Source of the DNA: Paracoccus caeni
GTDB lineage: Bacteria > Pseudomonadota > Alphaproteobacteria > Rhodobacterales > Rhodobacteraceae
Assembly (NCBI RefSeq): GCF_016629665.1
Contig: NZ_JAEPRQ010000009.1
Span: 62,001 to 126,000 of the forward strand
Reading direction: 5' to 3'
DNA length: 64,000 bases
In this document: in pieces, positions 8,714 through 18,518 of the stretch
Position numbering within the stretch: the stretch's first letter is position 1
Layout of the letters: each line of letters starts with the position of its first letter
Program-made: the position numbers and the translations under genes
The notes under the pieces: model-generated
What the model was told of the DNA's origin: nothing
Databases searched by the model: none
Seen by the model: the letters and a program-made list of their open reading frames with translations, nothing else

Positions 8714-9574
8714 TCACCAACGCCCCGAGGCACCGCCCCCCGATGATCTGCCCCCGCCAAATCCGCCGCTGCGGCCGCCGACCGAAATACCGGACCGGCC
8801 GAAACCACGTCCGCGACCAGAGCGGGGGCGGTTCTGTTTCCAGTCGCAATTCGGGCAGCGGATCCAGAACGTTGTCTCATTCGCCTGCGCGGGCCTTTCA
8901 GGAGTGGCCGGATCTTGGTCTTCGATCAGCCCCGTCCCACCACATTTCGGACATTTCGACGGTATCTTGCCGATGCCGCGTATCTGTTTCCGAATGATCT
9001 GGAAAAGAATGAAACCTGCCATGCCAAAGCCGATCAGGCCGGGCACCAGCGGGATGCCTTTGCCTTTCGGTTCACGCAGTTCGTCACCCGCTGCGACCGG
9101 GCGAGCGATGCTTTCGATCACCGCCAGTGTGCCCTTGCGAATACCCTCGGACATGCGGCCTTCGCGGAATTCGGGCAGCATCACATTGCGCATCACATCC
9201 TGCGCCAGAATATCGGCCTCGCGCGGATAGCCCGCGCCAAGCTCGATCCGCGCTTCCCGGTCTTTCACCAGAACCAGCACCATGAAGCCGTCATTGCGTT
9301 CCGCATCGCCGACGCCCCAGTGGTTGAAAAGCCGCGTGGCAAAGGCTTCCAGCCCGTCGCTGCCGCCATAACGCGTGCGGTCGGGCAGGGTGACGACGGT
9401 GCCCTCGATATCGGTTTCCTCGAACAGCTTGATCAGCGCCTGATCCAGCACCCTCGTATCGTCAGCCGTCAGCACCCCGGCGAAATCGTTGATGCTGGTA
9501 TGCTGCCAATCGGGCAGCTCCTGTGCGGCGACCGGCAAAGCCAGCATCAGCCAGATCAGCGCCGCCCGGATCAT
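8714..9574 (-). CDS. TPM-domain membrane protein with zinc ribbon and Gly/Ser-rich tail
   Basis: A 286-residue protein. It has a signal peptide ([18 protein letters not shown]), a TPM domain (PF04536; roughly residues 25-150, with [29 protein letters not shown] and a GYPRE segment), one transmembrane helix near 185-205, a zinc ribbon of two CPxC pairs (CPKC and CPNC), and a glycine/serine/arginine-rich C-terminus. TPM proteins are poorly understood envelope proteins linked to photosystem repair in plants and to membrane maintenance in bacteria. Its ATG overlaps the ppk2 stop (ATGA), so translation is coupled to ppk2. The ATG at 9574 was preferred because it gives the signal peptide. Confidence 0.82.
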   Translation of the reverse strand: MIRAALIWLMLALPVAAQELPDWQHTSINDFAGVLTADDTRVLDQALIKLFEETDIEGTVVTLPDRTRYGGSDGLEAFATRLFNHWGVGDAERNDGFMVLVLVKDREARIELGAGYPREADILAQDVMRNVMLPEFREGRMSEGIRKGTLAVIESIARPVAAGDELREPKGKGIPLVPGLIGFGMAGFILFQIIRKQIRGIGKIPSKCPKCGGTGLIEDQDPATPERPAQANETTFWIRCPNCDWKQNRPRSGRGRGFGRSGISVGGRSGGFGGGRSSGGGASGRW

Positions 9575-10461
9575 GTGCGCAGGCTCTCCGGACCGCCGGT
9601 AATGGCGGGATCGCAGATGCCGATGGCCTTCGGATCCTTGCCCGCATAATCCACCGCGTTCAGCACCGTCTGGATCGCCGCGATCCGCGCGCGGCGCTTG
9701 TCGTCGGACTGGATCACCGTCCATGGCGCGACCGGGGAATGAGATTGCTGCAGCGTGTCGCGGATCGCCGCCGTGTAGTCATCCCATTTCGCCAGCCCGT
9801 CCACATCGATCGAGGACAGCTTCCACTGTTTCAGCGGATCATCTTCGCGCTGAAGAAAGCGGCGCAACTGCTCGGCCCGGCCCACATTCAGCCACAGCTT
9901 CACAAGTGTAAAACCGTCATCGACCAGCATCTGTTCAAAACTCGGCAATTGCCGGAAAAAGGCGGCGCGCTGCGCCTCGGTCGAGAAGCCGAAGACCCGT
10001 TCGACAACGCCGCGATTATACCAACTGCGGTCGAAAAGCGCGATTTCCCCGGCGGCGGGAAGCCAGTCCACGTAACGCTGAAAATACCACTCGCCCGCCT
10101 CACGCTCGGTCGGTTTCGGCAGGGCGACGATATAGGCGGAACGCGGGTTCAGGTTCTCGCGCATACGCTCGATGGTGCCGCCCTTGCCTGCGGCGTCGCG
10201 CCCCTCGAACAGAACCGCCACGCGTTTGCCGGTCTGCACCACGTCATGCATCATCCGCACCAGTTGAAGCTGCAACTGCTCCATCTGCGGTTCGTATTCC
10301 TTTTTCGACATCTCGCTCCGGTAGGGATAATCGGGATCAAGGATTTCGTCCTCATCCCCCTTTTCGATGGCCTTGCGGATGTCCTTCGGCGCGTCCTTCA
10401 GCGCCTTGCTGATCGCGCCCACCAACGGCAGTTCCGGCAGCTTCACGGATGTTTTGCCCAC
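9571..10461 (-). CDS. ppk2: Polyphosphate kinase 2
   Basis: A 296-residue PPK2-family enzyme. [11 protein letters not shown] (85-95) is the Walker A loop, and [18 protein letters not shown] is the conserved Walker B/lid region; [18 protein letters not shown] follows. PPK2 enzymes transfer phosphate between polyphosphate and nucleoside di- or monophosphates, usually in the direction of NTP formation. The length matches single-domain class I PPK2 rather than the fused two-domain class. It is the first gene of a leftward unit and is divergent from the signal-peptidase-like gene with only 68 bp between starts, so the two promoters must be compact or overlapping. Confidence 0.93.
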   Translation of the reverse strand: MGKTSVKLPELPLVGAISKALKDAPKDIRKAIEKGDEDEILDPDYPYRSEMSKKEYEPQMEQLQLQLVRMMHDVVQTGKRVAVLFEGRDAAGKGGTIERMRENLNPRSAYIVALPKPTEREAGEWYFQRYVDWLPAAGEIALFDRSWYNRGVVERVFGFSTEAQRAAFFRQLPSFEQMLVDDGFTLVKLWLNVGRAEQLRRFLQREDDPLKQWKLSSIDVDGLAKWDDYTAAIRDTLQQSHSPVAPWTVIQSDDKRRARIAAIQTVLNAVDYAGKDPKAIGICDPAITGGPESLRT

Positions 10462-10529
10462 GCTTGCGCTCCTTCTGGCGGTTTTGCAGAATATTGCGGT
10501 GAAAGCGGCGTGCCGACAAGGAGGCAGAG

Positions 10530-11162
10530 ATGCGGGTGATCACGGCGCTGATTTTCCTTGCCACAGGGGCGGTTCCGGCGACGGCGCAAGGCCTGTGCTT
10601 TTGCCCGCTCTGCCTGCTTGGCACCCATAAATCCTATGCGCAAAGCAGCGAATCCATGGCGCCCGGTCTGCGTCCGGGCGATTGCCTCACGGTGAAGCTG
10701 GGCACGGATGCGATCAAACCGGGGCAGATCGTGGCCTATCGCCATCCGGGCAGCGGCTTTGACCATGTCATGCGCCTGATCGCGACCGAGGGGCAAAGCA
10801 TCGAAATCCGCGACGGCGTGCCGATCATCGATGGCAAGACCGCCACGCGCGAGCCGCTGTCGCCATTGGCCATGACGGGGGCTGTTGTCTGCCCTGAAGG
10901 TCAGACGGGGGATTGTGAGGTGCCAAGGTTCCGCGAGACGCTGCCGGGCGGGGCAAGCTATGCGGTGCTGGATGCTGTGCCGGACAGCATAACGGACCAT
11001 ATGGCCCGGCAGAGCGTGCCGCCAGGCCATATTTTCGTTCTTGGCGATCACCGCGACAATGCGATGGACAGCCGGATCCTGCCGGATATGGGCGGGCCCG
11101 GAATGCTGCCGGTCGCCAATGTCATCGGCATTGTCGATCACACCGATGTGGTGAAGCCCTGA
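10530..11162 (+). CDS. Signal peptidase I-like protein (S26 family) lacking the catalytic lysine
   Basis: A 210-residue S26-type fold. The serine box is present (SSESMAPG, nucleophile Ser42) and so is box E ([11 protein letters not shown], 172-182). The box that should read D-x-x-K-R reads [12 protein letters not shown]: Met81 sits where the general-base lysine belongs. The N-terminus is a cleavable-looking signal peptide ([20 protein letters not shown]) rather than a membrane anchor, and a CFCPLC cysteine cluster follows at 23-28. It is therefore probably not the housekeeping LepB. It could be a degenerate peptidase, a periplasmic relative with another base, or a binding protein. No clear operon partner. 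Confidence 0.75.
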   Translation: MRVITALIFLATGAVPATAQGLCFCPLCLLGTHKSYAQSSESMAPGLRPGDCLTVKLGTDAIKPGQIVAYRHPGSGFDHVMRLIATEGQSIEIRDGVPIIDGKTATREPLSPLAMTGAVVCPEGQTGDCEVPRFRETLPGGASYAVLDAVPDSITDHMARQSVPPGHIFVLGDHRDNAMDSRILPDMGGPGMLPVANVIGIVDHTDVVKP

Positions 11163-11189
11163 CGCGGCCCCGTGGCTGGCAGCGCCTGA

Positions 11190-12113
11190 CTAGCTGCCGA
11201 TCTTGCTCATGTCATACCACGTCGTCTGATACAGCTCATTGATCCAGTTGCCGTAAAGCAGATGCGCATGGCTGCGCCAGCGGTTCGAGGGCGTCCGCGA
11301 CGGATCGTCATCCGGGTAATAGTTCAGCGGCACATTGACCGGCTTGCCGCTGGCGAAATCGCGGTCATATTCGTCCTTCAGCGTCGTGCTGTCATATTCC
11401 AGATGGTTGAAGATATAGAGCGCGCGATGCCCCTGATCCTCGACCAGACAGGGACCGACCTCGTCGCTTGCCAGCAGCGTGCGCAGCTCGGGGCGTTGAT
11501 CCACATCCTGTTGCCGCACCTCGGTCCAGCGGCTGACCGGCACCAGCACATCGTCCGAGAAGCCGCGCAGATAGGGCACCGCAGGCGCAAGATTGTGGTG
11601 GCGGAAGCAGCCGAAGGCCTTGGCGTCAAGGATGTGCTTCGGCAGGCCATGGAAATGCCACGCCATCGCCATCCCGCCCCAGCAGACGCCGAAGGTTGAA
11701 TGCACATGGGTCTGGGTCCAGTCGAAGACCCGGCGCAACTCGTCCCAATAGGTCACGTCCTCGAACGGCAGATGCTCGATGGGGGCGCCGGTGATGACCA
11801 GACCGTCGAACTTCTCGCCGGTCGCCTCGACCTCGCGGAAGGGGCGGTAGAAGCTTTCCATATGGTCGGCGGCGGTGTTGCGGCTTTCATGATCCGACAT
11901 GCGGATCAGTTGGAAATCGATCTGCAACGGCGTGGCGCCGATCAGCCGGGCGAACTGGTTCTCGGTCTGGATCTTCTTCGGCATCAGGTTCAGAAGCCCG
12001 ATCCGCAGCGGTCGAATATCCTGCATCGCTGCCCGTCCCGGAGACATGACCATCACGCCCTCATCCGACAGGATGCGGTAGGCGGGAAGGTTCTCGTTCA
12101 GGGTAATGGGCAT
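11190..12113 (-). CDS. metA: Homoserine O-acetyltransferase, MetA family
   Basis: A 307-residue MetA-fold acyltransferase, the first committed step of methionine synthesis. The nucleophile is the cysteine in [16 protein letters not shown], and the later [14 protein letters not shown] is conserved. By colinear counting with E. coli MetA, the residue equivalent to Gly111 is Glu113 (TGAPIEHL against TGAPLGLV). Work on this family showed Glu here favours acetyl-CoA and Gly favours succinyl-CoA, so O-acetylhomoserine is the expected product even though annotation pipelines often call it a succinyltransferase. The ATG at 12113 has AAGGAAG upstream, inside the end of the preceding P-loop gene, implying coupled expression. 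Confidence 0.92.
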   Translation of the reverse strand: MPITLNENLPAYRILSDEGVMVMSPGRAAMQDIRPLRIGLLNLMPKKIQTENQFARLIGATPLQIDFQLIRMSDHESRNTAADHMESFYRPFREVEATGEKFDGLVITGAPIEHLPFEDVTYWDELRRVFDWTQTHVHSTFGVCWGGMAMAWHFHGLPKHILDAKAFGCFRHHNLAPAVPYLRGFSDDVLVPVSRWTEVRQQDVDQRPELRTLLASDEVGPCLVEDQGHRALYIFNHLEYDSTTLKDEYDRDFASGKPVNVPLNYYPDDDPSRTPSNRWRSHAHLLYGNWINELYQTTWYDMSKIGS

Positions 12114-12114
12114 G

Positions 12115-12978
12115 TCAGTCTTCCTTGCGGTCGATCGCACGGGCGATCAGGTCGGTAAAATCGTCGGGCGTCTTCACCTCGGCCACTTCCTCGGCGGTGA
12201 TGGTCACACCGCGCCGGGCCATCGCCTCGTAGCGCGGTTGCCGGTGGGCGAGGGCGCGGGCATAGGTCCAGCGGATGAAATCGTCAGGATTGACCTCATC
12301 CTCTTCCAGACCCTTCTCGACCCGGTAGGCGATCCACGCCTTTTCCAGAAACGCGGCCTGATAGCACATCGGCTTCGGCGCGCGGTCAAAGCGGCGCACC
12401 AGTTCGGCGGTATGCGCGTCAGAGCCCTTGATCCAGATCATCAACAGATCGCGTTCCAGCGCAGCCAGAACCGGATCGTCGGGATTTTCGGGCTCCACCA
12501 CCTCGCAGATCGAGCCGCCGGAATCGCAGACGAAATGCGGAATGCCATAGATGCCGATGCCGCGATCCATGAACAGCCGCGTGTCCAGCAGCGCGGCGAT
12601 CTCGGCCTGACGGTGCTGGTCCTGACGCAGACAGTATTCGTCAAAGGCCAGACCACCCCGGCTGAGCGAGCCGGGCTTGCCCAGATAGGTGGACAGCGGC
12701 GAGAGATTGTCGAAGGTGATATTGCTTTGAATATAGACGCTGTCCGACATCAACAGATCGCGCAGAAACGGCACCTTCATCGCCTCGCGCTTGAAGTTAT
12801 CGGCGATGAATTCGCCCATATAGCGGGTGCCGATGCGGTAATCGACCGAGTAATGAAACCAGTCGCCGGCGCCCCGCAGCATGTTCGACAGATGGGTCTT
12901 GCCCAGACCGGACATGCCGAACAGCACGATGCGCTTGTTCAGAGCCTCTGCCCATTCCCTGCCGCTGCCATAGATCAT
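12115..12978 (-). CDS. P-loop ATPase-like protein of unknown function, upstream of metA
   Basis: A 287-residue soluble protein I do not recognise as a named enzyme. A Walker A loop [10 protein letters not shown] begins near residue 20 after a short strand (KRIVLF). Other notable features are the [17 protein letters not shown] stretch, [17 protein letters not shown], and an acidic C-terminus. It might be a small-molecule kinase or an AAA-like ATPase. The gene ends 1 bp before the metA start and carries the metA ribosome site, so a role linked to methionine or regulation of MetA is possible but only by position. The start could be the internal codon nearer NKRIVLF. Confidence 0.7.
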   Translation of the reverse strand: MIYGSGREWAEALNKRIVLFGMSGLGKTHLSNMLRGAGDWFHYSVDYRIGTRYMGEFIADNFKREAMKVPFLRDLLMSDSVYIQSNITFDNLSPLSTYLGKPGSLSRGGLAFDEYCLRQDQHRQAEIAALLDTRLFMDRGIGIYGIPHFVCDSGGSICEVVEPENPDDPVLAALERDLLMIWIKGSDAHTAELVRRFDRAPKPMCYQAAFLEKAWIAYRVEKGLEEDEVNPDDFIRWTYARALAHRQPRYEAMARRGVTITAEEVAEVKTPDDFTDLIARAIDRKED

Positions 12979-13053
12979 CGGGTGCCCCTTGCTGTTGCCG
13001 CATAGGTAATGGCCCGGATTGAATTAGAAAAGGCCTCAATCCGGCGCCCTGCA

Positions 13054-13107
13054 TTGGTCCATAAATATCCCGGGGAGTCGCGCCTGCGCGACGGGGCAGC
13101 GCCCCTT
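13054..13107 (-). repeat. Rhodobacterales-type intergenic repeat, copy 1
   Basis: Read leftward, this has the form GGGGCGCTGCCCCG, a short variable hairpin (GCGCAGGCGC), then CCCCGGGATATTTATGG. The same arrangement recurs at 41774-41815 between two GTA genes. The element sits upstream of the P-loop gene and downstream of the FadL-like gene terminator. I recall similar elements as common in Rhodobacteraceae intergenic DNA; their role is not known to me. Confidence 0.6.
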
Positions 13108-13126
13108 TTTCGGTCCCGCAACGAAA

Positions 13127-13153
13127 AACCCCGCCCAAAGTGAGGGCGGGGTT
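13127..13153 (-). terminator. Intrinsic terminator of the FadL-like porin gene
   Basis: Leftward it reads AACCCCGCCC, loop TCACTTT, GGGCGGGGTT followed by more T residues: a perfect 10-bp stem plus a U-run, about 20 bp after the porin stop codon. Confidence 0.85.
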
Positions 13154-13173
13154 CAACATTGGATTCGGCTATA

Positions 13174-14349
13174 TCAGAAGCTGTAACCGACGCGGACGCC
13201 GATGCCCCACAGGTCGCTGTCTTCCATCCGGGCGCGCGGATCATTTGCTGCGCCGGTTTCCGGGCGAGCATCGCCCAGCTTGGAATAGTTGATGCCCGTG
13301 GTGATCTTGATGTTGTCCATCGTATAGATCGCCGCGACCGTGATGCCTTTGCGGCCATTGGTCGGCGCCAGCGGCGACACCAGATCATCGCCCGTCGGTT
13401 CATAAACGAACGAGACCGAGCCGGACCAGTTGTCGGTGAACTTACGACCGACGCCGATCGTATAAGTGGTGGTGTTTTCCAGATCGACCAAGCCGCCGCG
13501 GGTGATGCCGGTGAACATTTCGGGATCGACTTTGAATTCCGACCATTTCACCCAACGGATGGATCCGAACAGAAGCGTGTCGGGCGCAATCCCGGTCTGG
13601 CCTTCCAGTGTCAGCGACTGAGGCGTTTTCACCTCTGTCGTGCTTTCAGGTCCGATCGGATTACCACTGATCGACTCTTTCGTGTCGAATTCGTGTTTGA
13701 TGGACGAGTTATAGGTCAGCGAGACCCGCGCCGCGATGTCCGGGATCTCGTAGGCCGCGCCGACGACGTAACCGACGCCCCAGTCAGTATCCATATTCAC
13801 TTCGTAGCCCCTGACGCCGCCGATGCAGGGCGTTTCCGGGTTACTGTAGGCGCAACCGTCCAGCGTCACATCGCCACTCGCTCGCGAGGCGCGCAAACCG
13901 CCGTGAAGCGAGAAGTTGTTTTCGAACTTGTAGCGAGCCAGAGCGGTGAAGGTGGTCGAATCCACTTTCGCGCTGGTTCCGCCCAGCATCGGTGAAGCTT
14001 CTGTGCCGGGCGTCGGCGGGAAAGGTTGGCTGCGATACCGGATGTCCGCGCCGAACGGCTGCTCTACGATGAAAGCGCCAGACAGGTTCGCATTGAACTG
14101 ATGCTTATAGGCCAGTCCGACGAAGCCATAGCCCTGCGCGACGTCTCCGGTATTGTAGGGACCGCCAATTGCCTCGGAGCCGATATCCCTGCCTTCAACG
14201 GTCGGATCCGCACCGCCAAAGCTCAGCTCGGCATAATTGCCTTCTTCGAAGAGAACGCCCAGAGACTGGGGTGCGCGTTCGATGCCACCTGCAAGCAGGG
14301 GCGAGGCGCTCAGCAGCAGGACCGCGCTGCCTTTCAAAAGTGTTTTCAT
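13174..14349 (-). CDS. OmpP1/FadL-family outer membrane transporter
   Basis: A 391-residue outer-membrane beta-barrel protein. The ATG at 14349 follows a strong GGAGG and begins a signal peptide (MKTLLKGSAVLLLSASPLLAGG). The mature start GIERAPQSLGVLFEEGNYAEL resembles the plug segment of FadL/TodX proteins that admit long-chain fatty acids and other hydrophobic compounds. Alternating aromatic strands follow, and the chain ends in VGYSF with terminal Phe, the usual signal for BAM insertion. It is single and divergent from guaB, with its own terminator. Ligand unknown; hydrophobic substrates are expected from the family. Confidence 0.87.
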   Translation of the reverse strand: MKTLLKGSAVLLLSASPLLAGGIERAPQSLGVLFEEGNYAELSFGGADPTVEGRDIGSEAIGGPYNTGDVAQGYGFVGLAYKHQFNANLSGAFIVEQPFGADIRYRSQPFPPTPGTEASPMLGGTSAKVDSTTFTALARYKFENNFSLHGGLRASRASGDVTLDGCAYSNPETPCIGGVRGYEVNMDTDWGVGYVVGAAYEIPDIAARVSLTYNSSIKHEFDTKESISGNPIGPESTTEVKTPQSLTLEGQTGIAPDTLLFGSIRWVKWSEFKVDPEMFTGITRGGLVDLENTTTYTIGVGRKFTDNWSGSVSFVYEPTGDDLVSPLAPTNGRKGITVAAIYTMDNIKITTGINYSKLGDARPETGAANDPRARMEDSDLWGIGVRVGYSF

Positions 14350-14537
14350 TATTTCCTCCCTCGGGGATCCTCTGATCCTCTTTGCGCAGGATACCGCGCC
14401 GAAATCGCGAATCAATTCACCCGACCCGATGACGCAGCGTTTCGACAAGTTGACGTTGCTGTAACGTGACATTGAAGCAACGTGATCGCGGGATGTAGCG
14501 GCTTTTTCGGGCTCATCCCCTGATTGCAGCCTGTGCC

Positions 14538-14594
14538 ATGCAGATTCGTCATGGCTCCGAACGGCACGGTCTGGACAATTCCGGATTTGCGTGA
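14538..14594 (+). other. Short upstream reading frame whose first 15 bases repeat the guaB start
   Basis: The 15 bases GCCATGCAGATTCGT at 14535-14549 are repeated exactly at 14634-14648, where they form the guaB start. The two ATGs are 99 bp apart and so in the same frame, but a TGA at 14592 closes the first after 18 codons. It lacks a clear ribosome site. It may be a leader peptide, or a trace of a local duplication of the start region. Confidence 0.35.
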
Positions 14595-16085
<1,491 letters not shown>

Positions 16086-16097
16086 CAGACGCTTCGA

Positions 16098-16134
16098 CCG
16101 ATGCCGCAGATCACGTTCTGCGGCATCGGTTCTT
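16098..16134 (+). terminator. Intrinsic terminator of guaB
   Basis: CCGATGCCGCAGA and TCTGCGGCATCGG form a perfect 13-bp stem around the loop TCACGT, followed by TTCTT, 12 bp after the guaB stop. Confidence 0.88.
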
Positions 16135-16699
16135 CAAGGTGCACCGGACAAGGCGCAATCCAGCGCGCGTTTCGCCATCCGGTTGAACCATGGCGACCCC
16201 TGCAGCTTTGTCGCGGCTTTGACCGCTTGACGGGCGATCCCGCAGGCCGGAAACCGCCCATTTCAATTTTCCTGATCCAGAGAGCAAAGATGTCTGACGT
16301 TTGCGTAAAGTAAGCGGTTAGCACTGCCATCTTGACCCGATTCCGCGTCCGAATATCGAATCGAGACAGATTGTTTCGCGGCCATTGCGACCATTCCGCA
16401 GCCAGCCAAAACCGGGATACCACTGTGGGTTGTTAGCGCCGAAAAGCATGCCACGCACCGATTGTGGGCGGCCTGTCTTTTTGGCCAGAACAGGCGGAGA
16501 TTCGCAAATTTACTAAAATTTTCAGTATCTGAGGGAACGCCGGAAGTGGTAAGAACGATGGTGAAGTCCAAGAACTTCGCCGTCGGCCTTGATGGAGTGT
16601 AATTTCCGGTCAGGTGACTTGTCTCGAGCTTGAACAACAGGGTTAGAACCAACCCCCTGGCTCGGCGGTGTAGTGTGTTTTGTTAAGAGTGTAGGCATT
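16135..16699. other. Long non-coding gap before the sugar transferase gene
   Basis: About 565 bp with no reading frame that looks like a protein; the short ones here lack family features and ribosome sites. The stretch around 16500-16680 is richer in A and T than its surroundings (for example near AAATTTACTAAAATTTTCAG), which suits a promoter and regulatory region for the exopolysaccharide-type gene at 16700. I could not place a confident -35/-10 pair. Confidence 0.5.
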
Positions 16700-17380
16700 A
16701 TGGCTGTTGAATCCCGATCCGTTGCCTTGGTTCAGGCGACTCCCGTTGTTTCTCCGACGAATACGCGGCCCTGGCTGTATCGCAGCCTGTTCAAGCGGCC
16801 TTTCGAGGTCGCGCTGGTGCTTCTGGCCAGCCCTGTTGTCGTGCCGCTGATCCTCGTCCTCGCGCTGCTGGTGATGCTGCGCGATGGCGGCAATCCCTTT
16901 TTCACGCAACACCGTATCGGCATGGGCGGTCGCAGCTACCGGATGTGGAAGCTGCGCTCGATGGTTGTGGACGCGGACAAGCGGCTGCAGGACTATCTGG
17001 ACAGCGATCCCGATATTCGCCGCGAATGGGAACTGACCCAGAAACTGCGCAGCGATCCGCGGGTGACCGTTGTGGGCAAGGTGCTTCGCGCCTGCTCGCT
17101 GGACGAGCTGCCGCAGCTTTGGAATGTGGTGCGGGGCGAGATGAGCCTTGTCGGCCCGCGCCCGATGCTTCCCGAACAGCAGGCCCTTTATGCCGGCAAC
17201 GGCTATTACAGGGTCCGTCCGGGCATTACCGGCTTCTGGCAGGTCGCCGGTCGCAACCGCACCTCTTTCGCGGCCCGCGCCTGGTATGACGACCGTTACG
17301 AGCGTGATGTCAGCTTCAGCCGTGATCTGGGCATTCTGGTTGCGACCGTCTCGGTCGTGATGCGCCGCACGGGTTGCTGA
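16700..17380 (+). CDS. ExoY-like polyprenyl-phosphate sugar-1-phosphate transferase
   Basis: A 226-residue bacterial sugar transferase (PF02397) of the short, single-membrane-anchor type. After a basic N-terminus, KRPFEVALVLLASPVVVPLI is the membrane helix. Then come FFTQHRIGMGGRSYRMWKLR, the acidic DELPQLWNVVRGEMSLVGPR catalytic block, and VRPGITGFWQVAGR. These enzymes start exopolysaccharide repeat units by putting a hexose-1-phosphate on undecaprenyl phosphate; ExoY uses galactose. The ATG at 16700 gives a standard start, while an earlier in-frame codon would add only nine atypical residues. The WecG-like gene that converges on it may act later in the same pathway. Confidence 0.9.
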   Translation: MAVESRSVALVQATPVVSPTNTRPWLYRSLFKRPFEVALVLLASPVVVPLILVLALLVMLRDGGNPFFTQHRIGMGGRSYRMWKLRSMVVDADKRLQDYLDSDPDIRREWELTQKLRSDPRVTVVGKVLRACSLDELPQLWNVVRGEMSLVGPRPMLPEQQALYAGNGYYRVRPGITGFWQVAGRNRTSFAARAWYDDRYERDVSFSRDLGILVATVSVVMRRTGC

Positions 17381-17420
17381 GTTTAGTCGAAGTTTAAGAG
17401 TGACAGTGTTATGTCAAGAG

Positions 17421-17454
17421 ACAGCGGTGCCCTTGGGTGCCGCTGTTTCCGTTT
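17421..17454 (+). terminator. Terminator between the converging polysaccharide genes
   Basis: ACAGCGG-TG-CCC, loop TT, GGG-TG-CCGCTGT then TTCCGTTT. The stem is interrupted by a two-base internal loop. Its T-rich tail suits the rightward sugar transferase gene. Confidence 0.65.
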
Positions 17455-17476
17455 CGGGATATGGTATCGCGGCGTT

Positions 17477-18226
17477 TCAGGACCGCTGTCTGATCGCGGC
17501 CAGCATCTCGCCCGGCAGGATCGCGAAGCATCGGGCATAGCGCGGCACCAGCCGCCCCGGTGCCGACAGCATCCGCCAGGCCCATTCCATCGCGATCCGG
17601 CGCACCCATTCCGGCGCGCGGGTCTGGTTGCCCGCCAGAAAATCAAGGCCAGCACCGACCGAGGCAAAGCCGGTCGCCGGTGCCTCGATCAAACCGCGCG
17701 CTGCCAGCCGCTCCTGTTTCGGGGCGCCAAGGGCCAGAAAGCACAGGCCCGCGCCGCTATCCCTGACCTGATGCAGCAGATCGCGTGCGGCATCGCTGTC
17801 GGGGTCAAAGCCCATCGGCGGCGCGATCCGGGCCGCGATGCGGATGCCGGGGGCCACGGATTGCAGATGAGCCGCCGCCGCATCCAGCGCCGCCGCTGTC
17901 GTTCCAACCAGTGCGACCGACACATCGCCCGTCGCCGCCAGCCGCGCCAGCGGGATCACCAGATCCGAGCCCGGCACCAGCGTCACCGGCTTTCGCGCCA
18001 GCCGCGACAGCCAGACGATCGGGTTACCATCGGCCACCACCAGATCCTGCCGCGCATAGGCGTTGCGAAAGGCCGGATCGCTGCGCAGCTTCAACAGATG
18101 ATCAAGATTGATCGTCGCCAGCGCAAAGCCCTGCCGGGCGGCAAAGCGGCGCGACACCTCGGTCAGCAGCGCCGCTTGGTCGGGCATGTTCACGTCGATT
18201 GTCTGGCCGTCATAGGAAAAGCGCAT
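17477..18226 (-). CDS. WecG/TagA/CpsF-family glycosyltransferase
   Basis: A 249-residue family 26 glycosyltransferase. Diagnostic blocks are TINLDHLLKLRSDPAFRNAY, VADGNPIVWLSRL, LVPGSDLV, then the GAPKQERLA motif shared by WecG and TagA, which add N-acetylmannosamine(uronic acid) to lipid-linked sugars. The sugar here is not predictable. The ATG at 18226 (MRFSYDGQTIDV) begins the conserved domain; the frame continues 29 codons further without obvious homology, so the start is uncertain. It converges on the ExoY-like gene, and both probably serve a surface polysaccharide. Confidence 0.85.
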   Translation of the reverse strand: MRFSYDGQTIDVNMPDQAALLTEVSRRFAARQGFALATINLDHLLKLRSDPAFRNAYARQDLVVADGNPIVWLSRLARKPVTLVPGSDLVIPLARLAATGDVSVALVGTTAAALDAAAAHLQSVAPGIRIAARIAPPMGFDPDSDAARDLLHQVRDSGAGLCFLALGAPKQERLAARGLIEAPATGFASVGAGLDFLAGNQTRAPEWVRRIAMEWAWRMLSAPGRLVPRYARCFAILPGEMLAAIRQRS

Positions 18227-18518
18227 CGGGGAACCGGATGAAGCGGAAAACAACAGGCAGGCCAAAGCCCGCGGATATTCCGTTTCTCTGGCCCAAGACG
18301 CGGCCTGCCGCAACAGTTCTGTGATGCCATTGACGGTTTTTTCGGCCCATCCGGCATCGCTACTGCCATGTGAAATAGCACTTTTTCCGCAAGTTCGTTT
18401 TTCGTTTCACAGGGTGTTGTCCTCGCATCCCGTTAACGATAGCGTGCGCCGAGCAATGCTCCGTTTTCTCACGGAATGCGGCAGCAATCGATTTTATCAC
18501 TCCTCACGGGCGAACAGC

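Noticed and set aside
16263..16652. A 129-codon minus frame in the gap before the ExoY-like gene
   Set aside because: No ribosome site, no recognisable fold and mixed composition. I treat the region as non-coding, though a small protein is not excluded.
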